This document shows, piece after piece, positions 46,933 to 58,979 of a DNA stretch of 60,000 bases (position 1 is its first letter; every line of letters starts with the position of its first letter). The stretch is from Membranipora membranacea. Lineage: Eukaryota; Bryozoa; Gymnolaemata; Cheilostomatida; Membraniporidae. The notes below the pieces were generated by a model. It had not been told where the DNA came from. It ran no database searches and saw only the letters and a program-made list of their open reading frames with translations. Position numbers and translations under genes: made by a program. The DNA is taken from positions 2,606,001 through 2,666,000 of the forward strand of contig OU612065.1 in the NCBI GenBank assembly GCA_914767715.1, given 5' to 3'.

Positions 46933-47543
46933 GAAAAAAAGATATGTTGTTAAATTGTACGTTGAATAAAAAATCTTATTGAATTAAGATATTCTGCTCA
47001 ATCAGCTAGAGACAAGTTTGTTCTGATAATATACCAACAACAATAGATAAAAAAAATCTATTTACATTGAGTGAATGGATAGACAAATTTGGGATCTCAT
47101 TGTGATGCCGATAATATAACAAACACAACTGGTAAGTGATTAGAAACCATAGAATCAATCCTACCCTTTCCGCGTTTTCTGAGATATTGTCTGAAAGCTG
47201 TGTTCCTTGTATATGCATTATTTCTACTGCTGAGAATATTGTTTATTTGTCTTCACTCGTTCAGACTCCACTATGAACTGATTGATATCTTTGCTCCTGT
47301 TGCTCATTATAAAGTCAAATTTAAAGATGATTTTAGCTTTTCAATAATGTTGCAAATGATAATTATCACATTATCAATATTTTGATTGGCCAATGAGATG
47401 GTTGCATTTATACAGCGTAAAAATTAATGATGGTTTGATTATTGGTGGGAGTTTTCCTCCAACAAGAAAAGGAGAGCAACTCTCACAATATTTATTCCAT
47501 TAACATGAGTTTTCCTAGGTATGGAAAACTTTATTATTTCAAG
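46933..47543. promoter_or_regulatory. Shared 5' region between ARID3 and UTP15 (head to head)
   Basis: The two start codons face away from each other with 611 bp between them, so both promoters, and possibly ARID3 5' exons, must lie here or in neighbouring introns. CCAAT (minus strand ATTGG at 47386) is present. No TATA box stands out. Confidence 0.5.
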
Positions 47544-50500
47544 ATGTCAGCTCCCAGCACCACGCTCTTCAAGAAGACTCCGATCAAACCTTTGCCAAGA
47601 TCTGCTGATGTAGCCAACTCAAAGGACTCTGCTTACTGGAACTCATTTGATGTGAGTGTAGGGTTAAGTTCAGGGAGGGATATTTTTTCATATCTCTCAG
47701 CAAACTGTATGATATAAGCAACTACAACTCCATAATCTCTAGACTCTTGTCTTTGGTCTTTAGCCTTTTTCTAATTCTTTCCAGTCTAGTCTTTCTTGCA
47801 CTCACTGCCTCAGCCACTGCTGAACTGTCTAATTGGCCCCCAAACAGATGGTGATTATTGTGAAGTCTGGGAGGTGTGCTGATTGAAACAAATGAATGAT
47901 TGAATTCCAGATTGATCTGTGATTGATAGTAACATTTTTCGAGTAGTTTGCCTTTTTTTCTGTACTGCATCATCAACTATCTTCTACCTTACTTACTTTA
48001 CTTACTTACTTACTTCCCAATTAATCCTAACCGCCTAGCCTAATAGGGTGGGCATGCAGGATATATCAACCAGCTGTGGGTCGATGTTCATCGTGGTGTG
48101 CTGGTGCAGTTGGTGTGTCGATGATGTTTTTATGTTCGATGAAAAATCTTAGAAAATAATGATCCAGAAAAAGACACACTACTGTGAAAAACTTACAAAA
48201 GAAAAACATAACGTAAAAAACTGCTTGCCAAACACTGCTAGTTGATCGCCACTGGTCAAGGGCGTTTCATTTACGGGCTACAGAACATATCAACAATATA
48301 AGTATATAATATAAAGGTATTTGGGGTTAGAAGACGAGAATGTTAGTTGGTTTAGCATAGGATTTTCAAAGTATACTTTAATCTCACCTCTGACTCAATC
48401 GAAATTACTGTGTCGCCACTGGTTTATGTTTTGTGTCCAACTGATCACTTTACCTCTGGTATTGTGGTGTGCAGTAAACCGAACATATGTATTTAACTTG
48501 ATGTCATACAGTCCTGCCTCAATCTTACGTAGGAAAAGTATGTCTAGCTCATCCCTCCTGTTTTGAAGAGAAATGATGTCATTACGAGATATGCAATCAG
48601 TCACACCGTCAAGTTTTTTCATATGGTATGTCCACCTTACAGCCCGTCTTTGCACCTTTTCAATAGCGTTAATCAAACCAACATTATAGGGTGACCATAC
48701 TGGTGTAGCATAATCTAAAATTGGGCGTACAATAGTTTTAAATGCAATAAGCTTGGTCTTACAAGGGGCCTCGGCTAAGTTGCGTCGGTTTAAACCAAGA
48801 GATTCATTCATTCATCGTTTATTACAGTCTCATGTTTGAGAAATATTTTGTTTTCGCTGAGCAATAAAAGTTATGGTGTAAACATTAAAAAGTTTAAAAA
48901 TAAATAAACAGTAAGAATTATCACTAGTTGGCTAAAAAAGTATACTATTTAACTTCCGTACACAGAGGGATCGGAAACAGTCAGTTCGTATGTTTACCCT
49001 CGCTTTGATTGCTCTGTATCGACCAGACGGAAGTTTATCGAATGTAAATACTGGGTCAGCGTGGTCAGTAGCTACGAGTCTGAGGCATCTTGTTCTTATC
49101 ACTCTTTCGTATATTGCCTCGATGGTGTCAAACTTGCAGCTACCTAGATAGCCTGCGAGGCTTATAACTTTATTGAGCGATTTCCTAGATGACGAGGATA
49201 AGTGGCCATATAGAGTGCTAAGGTGGTACAAAAATATACATTCAATAAAAGTAGTATAGCATTGCATTCTAAGAGGCACAGCTATATGCAGCGAATACAG
49301 CTTCTTCATGATGTAAAGTCTCTTGCGGGCTTTCTTGATGACTTCAATGGAATGTTCTTGGAACTTAAGCTTTTTGTCAATAATAGTGCCTAAGTATTTA
49401 AAACTGTCAACCTGCTCTACATTATTACCATTGATAACTAAGCTATCATGTACAGGATTGTCTCTAAGATTGCACAATACAAGCTCCTTTGTCTTTGACA
49501 CATTCAAAAATAGATCATTATCATGACACCAACCAGCCAAATCTTGGGCAGCATTACCCATACATGAAACATCACTTCTCGACAAAAGCTCAATCAATAC
49601 TGTGTCGTCAGCATATTTAATCAGATGAAAGTTACCAGAGCTAGGCTTAGGCATATGCTGTACATTATTATATTGAAAAAAGAAGGGGACTGATAACACA
49701 ACCTTGTGGAGTTCCGACAGAGGTAGTTAGTGCAGATGAGAGGCCCTGTTCAGTGAGAACCTTCTGAGAGTGGTTTGTCATAAAGTCATATACAAGGTTG
49801 AGTATTGGGGGATTCAGACTGGTTTCTTGCAGCTGGTTGCAGAGTGTGGTAGGGCTGATAGTATTTAATGCACTTGAGTAGTCTATAAATAGATATCTCG
49901 CATGATTCTTAGCATTATTGTCAAGATGTTCTGTGACTATGTCTAGTAGGGATGCTAGTGCATCTTCAGTGGAGCGGTGCTGCTGATATGCAAACTGAGT
50001 ATTATCGGTGAGACATGGTTTGAGAAACTGTAGCAGAAGCTTTTCAAATACCTTAGATATTGTAGGGGTGAGTGCGATCAGACGGAACTCTTTTGGCTCG
50101 CTCGCCCCTGCATTCTTCGGAATAGGGATGATGGTAGACAACTTCCATACATTAGGGAAGACTCCCTGAGAAATGCAGTTGTTAAACAGATCGCATAGAG
50201 GCTCTGAGAGGCTGTACGCTGCAGTTTTCAACAGCTTATTCGGGATGTTGTCAGGTCCTGTACTTTTACGTATATTGACCGATCTCAAGCTTTTCAGCAC
50301 TTTGTCACTGGAGACTGATGGAGTGTCCGGTGTAGTTTGAGGGAGGTTGGGTGGAGGTATAACTTTCTCAAACCTGGTGTAATGTTTATTCAATATCTCG
50401 GGTGGTAGATGACATTGAGAGTTGGGTTTTTTCAGTTGAAGTATTGACTTGAGCTGATCCCATGATTGCCGAGAGTTATCAGATTTTAATGATTGTTCAA

Positions 50501-53500
50501 CTTTACTTGCATACCTTCGTTTAGCACGTCTTATCTCGCATTGGAGTTCAGCTTTGATGGATTTAAGCTTGTTTGGTTGATGCTTGGATAGAGCGAAGTG
50601 CCTGTCTGCTAGCAGTTTGCTGATTTTACCATTCATCCATGATTTGTCAGGCTTAACTACCTTCTCTGTCGCGGGACACAGTCATTGTAGGTGAAGCTGA
50701 TGTAGATCTATTTGCCTTTGCTGTAATGGTTGAAATGTGGGTGTTCCACTTTAGATCGGACTGGATATGCACACCTAGGTATTTGAGACAGTCAGAGGGA
50801 GGGATGGGTTCATTTCCCAGAGTTATGCAGAGGTTTGGGACAGGTTTTCCTACTTGTACATGTACACACTTTTTAGGATTAAAGGACATTCCCCAATCAC
50901 AAGCCCATCTATAAAGAACATTGACATCTTTTTGAAGCAGATATTAACCATTAGTAACATCGCATAGCAAGAGCGTATCATCTGCGTAAAGGCGACAATC
51001 TGAATAAGAAACACCAGACTGGATATCATTTATATACAGGAGAAAGAGCAAAGGCCCAAGCACAGAACCCTGCGGTACACCGGAACAGACCTCAAACTCT
51101 TTAGAAAGATGCCCGTTTGCGGATACTAGCGAGACTCTGTCCTTGAGCCAGTTCTCAATCCACATGACACACGATTGGTCGAAGTTGTATTTTCGTAGTT
51201 TATATACAAGCAGGTCATTTCGTGAAGTCGAAGCTGACTATGTGGTAGTCACGTTTTCGAACGAGAGCTTCGGCAGCTCGGTGAGTCACTTGTACAAGCT
51301 GTGTTGTAGTATTTAAATTCTTTCGAAATCCATGCTGATTTTCTTTTACTATACCATAGTCATTAATATGAGCCCACATCCTAGAGCATATTACATGTTC
51401 CAAAATTTTACATAAAACATATGTTAGACTGATTGGTCGATAATTATTAACTTCTGACCTGTCACCTCCTTTAAAAATGGGACTAACAATAGCCTTCTTC
51501 CAAATCATAGGTAAACAAGACTTTTCAAGGCTCTTTGGCAATAGTTTAACAACACAATCAAGAAAGGAAGGAACATGATTAGTAAACATTTTAAGCACCA
51601 TAGAGGAATTGTTGTCGGGACCATATGCTTTTCGAATGTCAAGTTTGTTTATTAAACTCTCGATACCAGGCTTTAGCCATTACCAGACTATCTCATCTGT
51701 AGCACCTGAAACACTTGTTCCGGGAGTAGACTAGCTATGTTATAGGCAAATTAGAAACATCTCTTTTCCCCAATCTCGAGAGGCACAGAGATAGACTGAG
51801 ACACTCAGGAAGACACATAGGGCAGGCCTTGGCCAGGGCATATATATATATATATATGGAAATTATGGTTTAGCCATTAACAAAACCTATCTTAGTTCAT
51901 TGGGTGTAGGATAGGAATCTTTCTTAGTCAAATAGCATCTTTGTTAATCAAAAGCATAGACATAGAATGCAATCTAACTCCTTGTTATATCTATGCTATA
52001 CTGCGGCGAGTATACATGCTTGTTACTCCAGATGCCCATGAATGGAGAGAACCTGATCGCTATGAAATTTGATTTGCCTAATTATTATATAAGTATCAAT
52101 AACCCTCACAGGACACTAGGTTTGAAGCTAAATGTACTGCATGCAGTCCATGTGATGGATTCTGGCTGGGTGGCCCAGGTGCCGCCCTACAGCCTGCTTA
52201 AGTGTGTGCAAGTCCAGTAGTAGCCAAGTGCCCCAGTGGGAGAGTCAGATCCCCAATTTGAGGAAATCTTGGCTAAATACGAAACTAAAGCTGAGCTTAC
52301 ATTGCATAAATAGCATAATTCCACTAAAATCTTGCTCATTTTGTTAAAATGATACACCATGATCAATTGTGGAGGGGAGGGGGGGGGGTTCCAGCAATGA
52401 GCTACATAATCTCGTACATGTATGTGTGCTGTGTTAAATAGAGAGCAATGATACGTCATTTTCTCCTTGCTGCGCGATGTGCCCATGCAACTGCCCACTG
52501 AAGTGTTTGTTTGAGTAACTAGCACTATATTTGTAAATCATGTTTCACAGGTTCATCAATAATAACTTGTGAAGTGATATTTTTTTGCGAATTCTGATTT
52601 CTTCTATGTGTTATATTGTGTGTTCAAGGTGGTGGTTGGCGTTTTGAAATGCAACTAACATTGCCTGTTACCTATTACATTGAATTTGAGGTGACATTCT
52701 ACTAAATATCTGTTCCATAAATGTTGTAAGCCGAATCTTTGTTATTTTTAGTTTCCTGTCACCAAGAAAGAATATGGACCGATCGTAGATGTACGGTTCT
52801 CACCATGTGAGCCTTATCACTATGCTGTGACCAGCTCCACTAGGGTATGTATGGAAACTCTCTGTCTTTTGATACTGTGATATTCATGAAAAAATTTATC
52901 CCACTTCTTTACAAAACTGTATTAAAATAGCAGTCTGACTTTTGCTTTGTAGGTACAAATATATAGCTGTGCAACTAACCAACTAGTGAAAACATTCTCC
53001 AAATTTAAAGAACCAGTGCAGTGTGCGAGATACAGACATGATGGTAATTTAATAGTCGCCGGAACAGAGAAGGGAATGGTGAAAGTTTATAATATTGAGA
53101 CAAAGTCATGTCTAAGAATGTTACGAGGGCATCAAAGGTAAGTGCGACTGGTACATACACAAGTATGTAAGGCCTGTATCCTCTCATTATATTACCATAG
53201 GCCTACCCCTTATTTATTGGACATCATTGTAGCCATACTATGGATACTATCATTGTGTTTGTGTGATCAGTTGGTGCTTTTCATCTGAAAATGCTTACTA
53301 ACAGTAAAGTACTCAGGATAAAAGCACTATTTGGTATGTGAAACCATTATATATATTTATGATTGTACCTTATCTTTAGGTAGTTTGAAGTTTTACTGCG
53401 AAGTACTGTTATTTATATTATCCTTTACCAAGACTGTGCCTTTAAAACTTATTGACAACTATGTAAACTTTCACCATTCAAAGTTTATCACCGTTTTGGA

Positions 53501-56500
53501 TATTTTAAGTGCGGTACGGGCAGCAACGTTTCTACCTGATGGCTACAGGATTGTGACCAACAGTGATGATCAAACTACATTACTCTGGGACCTCGCAAGT
53601 GGCGAGCAAATATCATCAATTCATGAGCACAAGGTACAATGACTTATGGGATGGGTAAACCTGAACATATTTGACTGACACCCTTGTGTCTCCGTCATTG
53701 TACGGAAGGAACAGTCAGCTGAGTTTATTTGAGATAATTCGATATGACACCACATCATTTACATTTACCTGAAATATTCTATTTTTGCAATACACAAAAA
53801 TTAAATATTATCAGTTGGTGATAAGAAAGTGAACCATTTGAATGATTTTTGAATGAATTCCCTTCACTTTCTCATATGAATCTTAATTGCAATATCATGT
53901 CAGATTGTACTGTCACACCAGTAGAGATACCCATTTAATTTATATTTTTATTGATATAATACATGGTTATTTTACAGGATAATGTAAGATGTTGTGCAAC
54001 AAATCTGTCTGCTAAGGATATGGTGCTAACTGGTAAGTGTATAATTGATTTACAATGACGTTAGTAAAGTGAGACAAACATATTGTATGTTAACCATGTA
54101 GTTTATGACCATCTTGCATTTTAGCATGTGATATTTCATATACATATATTTACATTTTGACAGGGTCATATGATCAAACTGCCAAGCTGTTGGATATGAG
54201 AACTAATTCCTGCGTACAGACAGTCGAGCACGGAGCACCTATCGAGGATGTCATCATGTTTCCATCTGGCACCATATTTATGACAGCAGGTTTGTAAGCA
54301 ATAAATATGTGTACATAAGTTCATACTCTTTTATATAAGACAGCCGTCATTACAGTGAAGAAAGTGAAATATAGTTAAGAAAAAGCTACCATATCACTGG
54401 GATATGTGGTATTATAATAATATCTAGCTTATGTATTCTGTATAATTAGAAGCTGTCCACTCTCTGAACAGTATCTCAGTGAGAGTGCAATTCCTTGAAT
54501 AAGAATTATTACATTTTTGGGCATGAGGTCAGGTGAGGCTTTGTGACGTGACTTTTGTACATATATGTCGTGGCCTTTGTCTTTTAGTATCGACAAAATT
54601 GATGAATATATTCATGAATAGCATTAGTTTTATGACTTGACTTTGTTTTCCAGGTGGGAACACGGTAAGGTTGTGGGACTCTTTAGCTGGCGGTAAACTA
54701 CTGATGGAGTTAACAAATCATCATAAGACCGTCATGAGCTTGGCCTTTGCTGATAACTGTAAGCGATTGCTTACTGCTGGTCTAGACAGGTAAAACAACT
54801 GTAAATAATTAATCCCCCTGATGGCCTTAAGATATAAGAAAGAACTGACCTTACAAATAAGTGCTCTACCCACACTTGTGATAAATCGAGCTCATGGAAG
54901 TTGAAGATTATTTCGTTTGTTTTTTTTGTATACAATTTACTTCCTGGCGATGATTTAAAAAGAGTAAATGACCAGGGAAGAAAAGGCATCTCAGGTTACT
55001 ACATAGAACTCAACTCAGCGTGATAGTATGCCCATATCTAATGGAGTTTTCTTCTCTCTGTATACCTGTAATATTTTCATTGTGATGAGTTCTAATGATG
55101 TATCTCTTAGTTACATCAGGGATTCCCTCCCATCCCTGTTGTCATGGACATGAACATTTCATTTCGAGATATTTGGCCAAAATGTTAGGATTCCACATAT
55201 TAGGTGATTATTGACATTTACGGTATTTTTTGTATGTAGGCATGTGAAGATATACGATACAAGCTCATACCAGGTGGTACATACTGTCGACTTCCCCGCT
55301 CCTGTTCTCTCTGTTGGTGTATCTGTAAGTTATTCTCTTAACCGATGCGCAAAATAATCATATTTATGAGCCTAGTAGCTAGTACCAGACTCTAATATGC
55401 TGATGAAATGTGTTTAGTAACTTTTACAGAGAGCATCCGAAAGCTAATATTATGGGTGTAATTACAGGGAGATGGATTGTGTTTCACTGCTGGTATGTCA
55501 GATGGTATGTTATCTGTAAGGAGGAGGAGACCTGACTCTATGCTGAGTGCACCAGAGAAGAAGAGCGAAGCATTCAAATTCAAAATACAGAAACACTCAT
55601 ATAAACCCTCTAAGGTGTGTAAGTAATACGTTATGGGCACAGCCGTAATTGTCCATACCCACAACCCTTAATTTAATCCTGAGATAAAGTTTGGTCCAAT
55701 AAGGGAGTTTGTGACAAACACCCTGGTCAAATGTGCCTGAATTAGGAGTTGCTTCCCCTCAACCTGCCAGCTTGAGTGTGGAATGGGAGCGCCCCGGTAA
55801 TGGAGGCAATTTGGCTCTAGTTCGATCTTTGTAATCCTGATATTGTAACATCTGCAGCATGCAATATCTGATAGGTATTTTGTGGGCTGAGCAAACTTTG
55901 TTTCACCATTTTAGGATGCTCATGTGATACAACATACAAGAAGACAACATTTAGCGAAATATGATGCTTTTCTGAAAAGTTTTCAGTACTCTAAGGCTCT
56001 GGATGCAGTGTTGGAGGTGAGTTTAAATTTGGATGCAGTGCTTCATCAAGTGTGCTGTGTATGCAATATCAGATAGAAGGCCGCATGGGGCGACTATTTA
56101 AAAATGTTCAGTCATGCACCTCATTCTGAAGAATTGGACACGAAATAGGGTGTGCCTTAAGGGTGAGTCCGCAATGTTTGCGCCAATTTGCTCTCAGTTT
56201 GTAGGCAGGTTGAAGCACACCTGGGATCCAACAAGTCCCAGAAATCAGTGGACCGCATTGTGTGAACTATATCATATATACATGTATTATGCTCCCATCC
56301 CTCTTTGCCTGTTGCTTCTGCTAATAATTCCGAAGTTATTCACCTGTTTCTGTTATTTTGTAGGCTAAGATAAGATTCAAACAGCCGGACGTTGTAGTGA
56401 GCGTGATAGAGGAGCTCATAAGAAGGGATGGCATTAAAGTCGCTCTCGCAGGAAGAGATGAAAAATATTTAGATACGTTACTCAAGTTTCTCAACAGGTA

Positions 56501-58590
56501 GACAGACCATTTCTCCATGTAGACTATTAGTGATTTATAAGGGATGTACCATAGGCAGCTTAGTCATGTACTGCCTGAACTGAGATCTGCTGCCCATCCC
56601 ATAATGTTTTGATGCAAGCAGCCCTTGAATTTTTTATCAAAACATTCAATGAATAATATTAAACCCTGCCGTTACAAGGTAAATCAGTTAGGCTGCCCTA
56701 AGTCATAGCAATGAGGGGACTTTTACTGCTGTCAACCAGGTTCGAGAGACTACCACTATAGAATGACATTATAGAAGGTCACTCTATATATGCCCAGCTC
56801 ATATCTGACAGACACCCATGTTAAATGTGTACAGTGTATTCATCAGCAGGCCAGGCCCCAAACGCCTACAGGCAAAAGTATTCATGGGCTAGCACAAAGT
56901 GTACTGTTATTATACTACTGGCACACAGGACCTGTTTTGCAAACTCCCTAATGAGAAGATTAGACTGGGATTTATAACTATAATAGCAAGTAAATAACAT
57001 TGGAGTTTGATGTGGTTTTAGAGGTAGCAACCTTACTTAGTGCAGAAATTTCTAGGCTTACATTTTTACACATTGATTTCAATAACAGCTGCAGGGTACC
57101 AACAGTTTGAAGCGATAACATATTTGTATGCTTATAATAATGTGTGTAAACATTTGTCACTGTTCCTACAGATAGGAGAACGGCCTAATATTTATTGTAA
57201 AAATTACAAGATAATGACTCATACTTATCCACCCAAGTCACAATTATAACAGTATAACCAGAGACTATAGATAATGGTCTCTGGTATAACTATAGTCTTC
57301 TCTCTAATAATGATATATTAGGAGCATCTTATAAATCTGAAGTATTCCAATCGACATATGCCTGAGAGGGTTGTGCGTGCCATGCAAACTGTAATCCTTT
57401 GTGATGTCATTATCTCGATATAGTTTTGTTGCCCAAACATATTGCGACAGTCGCATTGGTGAACCCTTGGCAGCCATAGTAGAAATAACACACCATGTCA
57501 AAGTTCCCAAACAGAGATGACAAATTTGCTTGTTCATTTTTTCATGTTTTTGTTTCTCTTTCAGACACATAACAAGCCCTCAGTACACAAAGACGCTCGT
57601 GGATGTTCTCAATGTATTACTTGGTATGTATTAACTTCAACTATTCAATGTAACCTTTTTGACTCGCAGCCATCTTAAGCAGATGTCAATTGATTTGAAT
57701 GTTTTTATTTCTGATTTATTTGATCTTGAAAGATATTATGATACCAATCCTAGGTAACAGCTCTCTCATTTCATCAATATTATCTTAATCAAACAATGAA
57801 GTCACACACTCGCCTATCTCATTGACTCTGCCTGCGCCCACAGCCACATCGATAAGTCAATCTAACATACAACATACTGTGTTATAATATAGCAAGCATC
57901 ACAACTGCAGAGGTCCTCCTTCCATTGTTCAGTCTTACTTCACTTTCAGTAAAAATAATCCTTGATTTAGAAGCTTGTTGTGCCAGCTGGTGTTTACATA
58001 TCCTGATAGTTCTGTATCGGAATGCTGCTAAAAGGCAGATTTAATCAATTCTATGTGTTTAAGGTGTTGTGTATGACTATTCTTAGACCAGGGCGTCCAT
58101 AAAAATTTACATTTAGTATTATCACAGTCGCATATCTGAATTCCGAAGGTAGAGTGCTGAAATAAGAGCCATTTTTTTTCTTTACCCAAATGTTGCACAA
58201 TCGACAATTTGTTTGATTATAGTAACAAATCCTTACATAAACCAAAAGGCTGGGGAACCAAATTAATCCTGGGTCTAGTTCTAGATCGCAGAAAGGGTCA
58301 TGTTTTCAATACCAATCAGTCATGTTATCCCAGCACTATTTTACTTTACAGATGTGTATGCCGATCACCCAGACAGATTGAGCGCTGTCCTACCTAAGCT
58401 GATGGCTCTTTCTAATGTAGTCAATAATGAGATAAAGTATGAAGAGCAGCTGATGCAACTATTAGGTACAATGGACGCTATATTATCCATGTCACACAAC
58501 CCCAAACAGATAACGACTGATATAAGTGAAACTGAAAATTCTGTAGATATTACACAATCAGTACCGGACTTAGGCATCATAGCCTGCTAA
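47544..58590 (+). CDS. UTP15: UTP15, small-subunit processome WD40 protein
   Basis: Thirteen exons: 47544-47651, 52752-52844, 52953-53137, 53510-53633, 53978-54032, 54164-54289, 54654-54789, 55240-55324, 55468-55614, 55915-56016, 56364-56497, 57565-57623, 58352-58590. They give 530 residues, close to the roughly 520 of animal UTP15. WD40 repeats fill about residues 40-330 ('VDVRFSPCEPYHYAVTSSTR', 'DDQTTLLWDLASG', 'GSYDQTAKLLDMRT', 'GGNTVRLWDSLAGGKLL'). The C-terminal UTP15 domain spans about 360-505 ('KYDAFLKSFQYSKALDAVLE', 'RRDGIKVALAGRDE', 'YEEQLMQLLGTMDAIL'). In yeast and human it is a t-UTP/UtpA subunit acting in the nucleolus on pre-18S rRNA. Intron 1 is 5.1 kb and full of LINE sequence; the other introns are short. 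An in-frame ATG also exists 39 nt upstream (47505). Confidence 0.95.
47722..47921 (-). CDS. Unidentified antisense open frame with acceptor-like start
   Basis: On the minus strand TTTGTTTCAATCAG is followed by an open stretch reading 'TPPRLHNNHHLFGGQLD', then Ala/Glu-rich and very basic residues ('RKTRLERIRKRLKTKDK') to a TAG at 47722. It has the look of a terminal exon or a retro-gene tail. No upstream partner exon was found in the LINE-rich intron. It lies just past UTP15 exon 1. It could also be a chance frame. Confidence 0.25.
47985..48016. repeat. (TTAC)n microsatellite
   Basis: Interrupted run of CTTA/TTAC units about 30 bp long in UTP15 intron 1. Confidence 0.85.
48395..48803 (-). mobile_element. 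Outer LINE (element 1), 3' part
   Basis: The minus-strand frame holds 'LNRRNLAEAPCKTKL', 'IVRPILDYATPVWSPYNVG' and 'IEKVQRRAVRW', the post-reverse-transcriptase block of CR1/Jockey-type elements. It is the continuation of the 50704-51690 fragment, separated from it by element 2. The reading frame resumes exactly after the insertion. Confidence 0.85.
48804..50703 (-). mobile_element. Inner LINE (element 2), Rex1/CR1-like, 5'-truncated
   Basis: Frame 1 (50675-49668) has 'RKSTGPDNIPNKLLKTAAY', 'TIIPIPKNAGASEPKEFR' and 'GTPQGCVISPLLF'. A frameshift near 49685 leads to frame 2 (to 48932) with 'KYADDTVLIELL', 'SFKYLGTIID' and 'LPSGRYRAIKARVN'. The order and motifs are those of a non-LTR reverse transcriptase. 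The endonuclease is missing. The 3' end is (TGAA)n. AGAT flanks both sides (48800-48803 and 50704-50707) as a target-site duplication. Confidence 0.88.
50704..51690 (-). mobile_element. Outer LINE (element 1), reverse-transcriptase part, decayed
   Basis: Minus-strand pieces in order: 'KAYGPDNNSS', 'NNYRPISLTYVLCKILEHVI' and 'QHGFRKNLNTTTQLVQ' (51650-51215); 'GVPQGSVLGPLLFLLYIND' and 'RLYADDTLLL' (51200-50944); 'MSFNPKKCVHVQVG' and 'CLKYLGVHIQSDLKWNTHI' (50889-50710). A small deletion or frameshift near 51210 and an in-frame stop near 50943 show it is dead. The 5' half is absent. Confidence 0.88.
51691..52751. other. Rest of UTP15 intron 1
   Basis: No exon recognised. A perfect (TA)n run lies at 51839-51857 and a poly-G run at 52376-52389. 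Confidence 0.5.
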
Positions 58591-58979
58591 TATTGTTATA
58601 CTCGAGGTAATCAATCTTAGATACATTTATCATGCAAATATACAGCTATTTATAACCTTAATGATATGTAATGAAGGAAATTATATTTCTATCCGAATGA
58701 AATAATCTACCTGTAATGGGCCCATAAAAGCAGTGATTGAATTATAATCTCATCAACAGTAGTTTTATAGGACACTAAATTACACTGTTTACAATCTCAA
58801 TTGACACACAAAACTCACTACATTATCAAGGGACAAAAAGTGACTACAAAAGCAGTTTTCACTTATAGAAATGTTGCAAGATTTATCTGCTAGAATCTAA
58901 TTTGTCACCATTGTACCAGAATAACAAAAAGCACCTGTTTAAGTTGATTGTTGTTTGAATCTAAGATAAAATTTTGTGT
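58591..58979. other. Convergent 3' region of UTP15 and LZTS-like gene
   Basis: Only 389 bp separate the two stop codons, which face each other, so both 3' UTRs lie here and may overlap. No clear AATAAA is seen close to the UTP15 stop. Confidence 0.5.

Noticed and set aside
50653-50889. Plus-strand and minus-strand frames here as a host gene
   Set aside because: Motifs (reverse-transcriptase thumb, 'LKYLGVHIQSDLKWNTHI') show LINE origin; the C-terminal residues past the junction come from element 2 read out of frame.
51993-52220. 75-codon plus-strand frame in UTP15 intron 1
   Set aside because: No similarity, no splice-phase fit between UTP15 exons 1 and 2, which already join in phase 0 and match the family.
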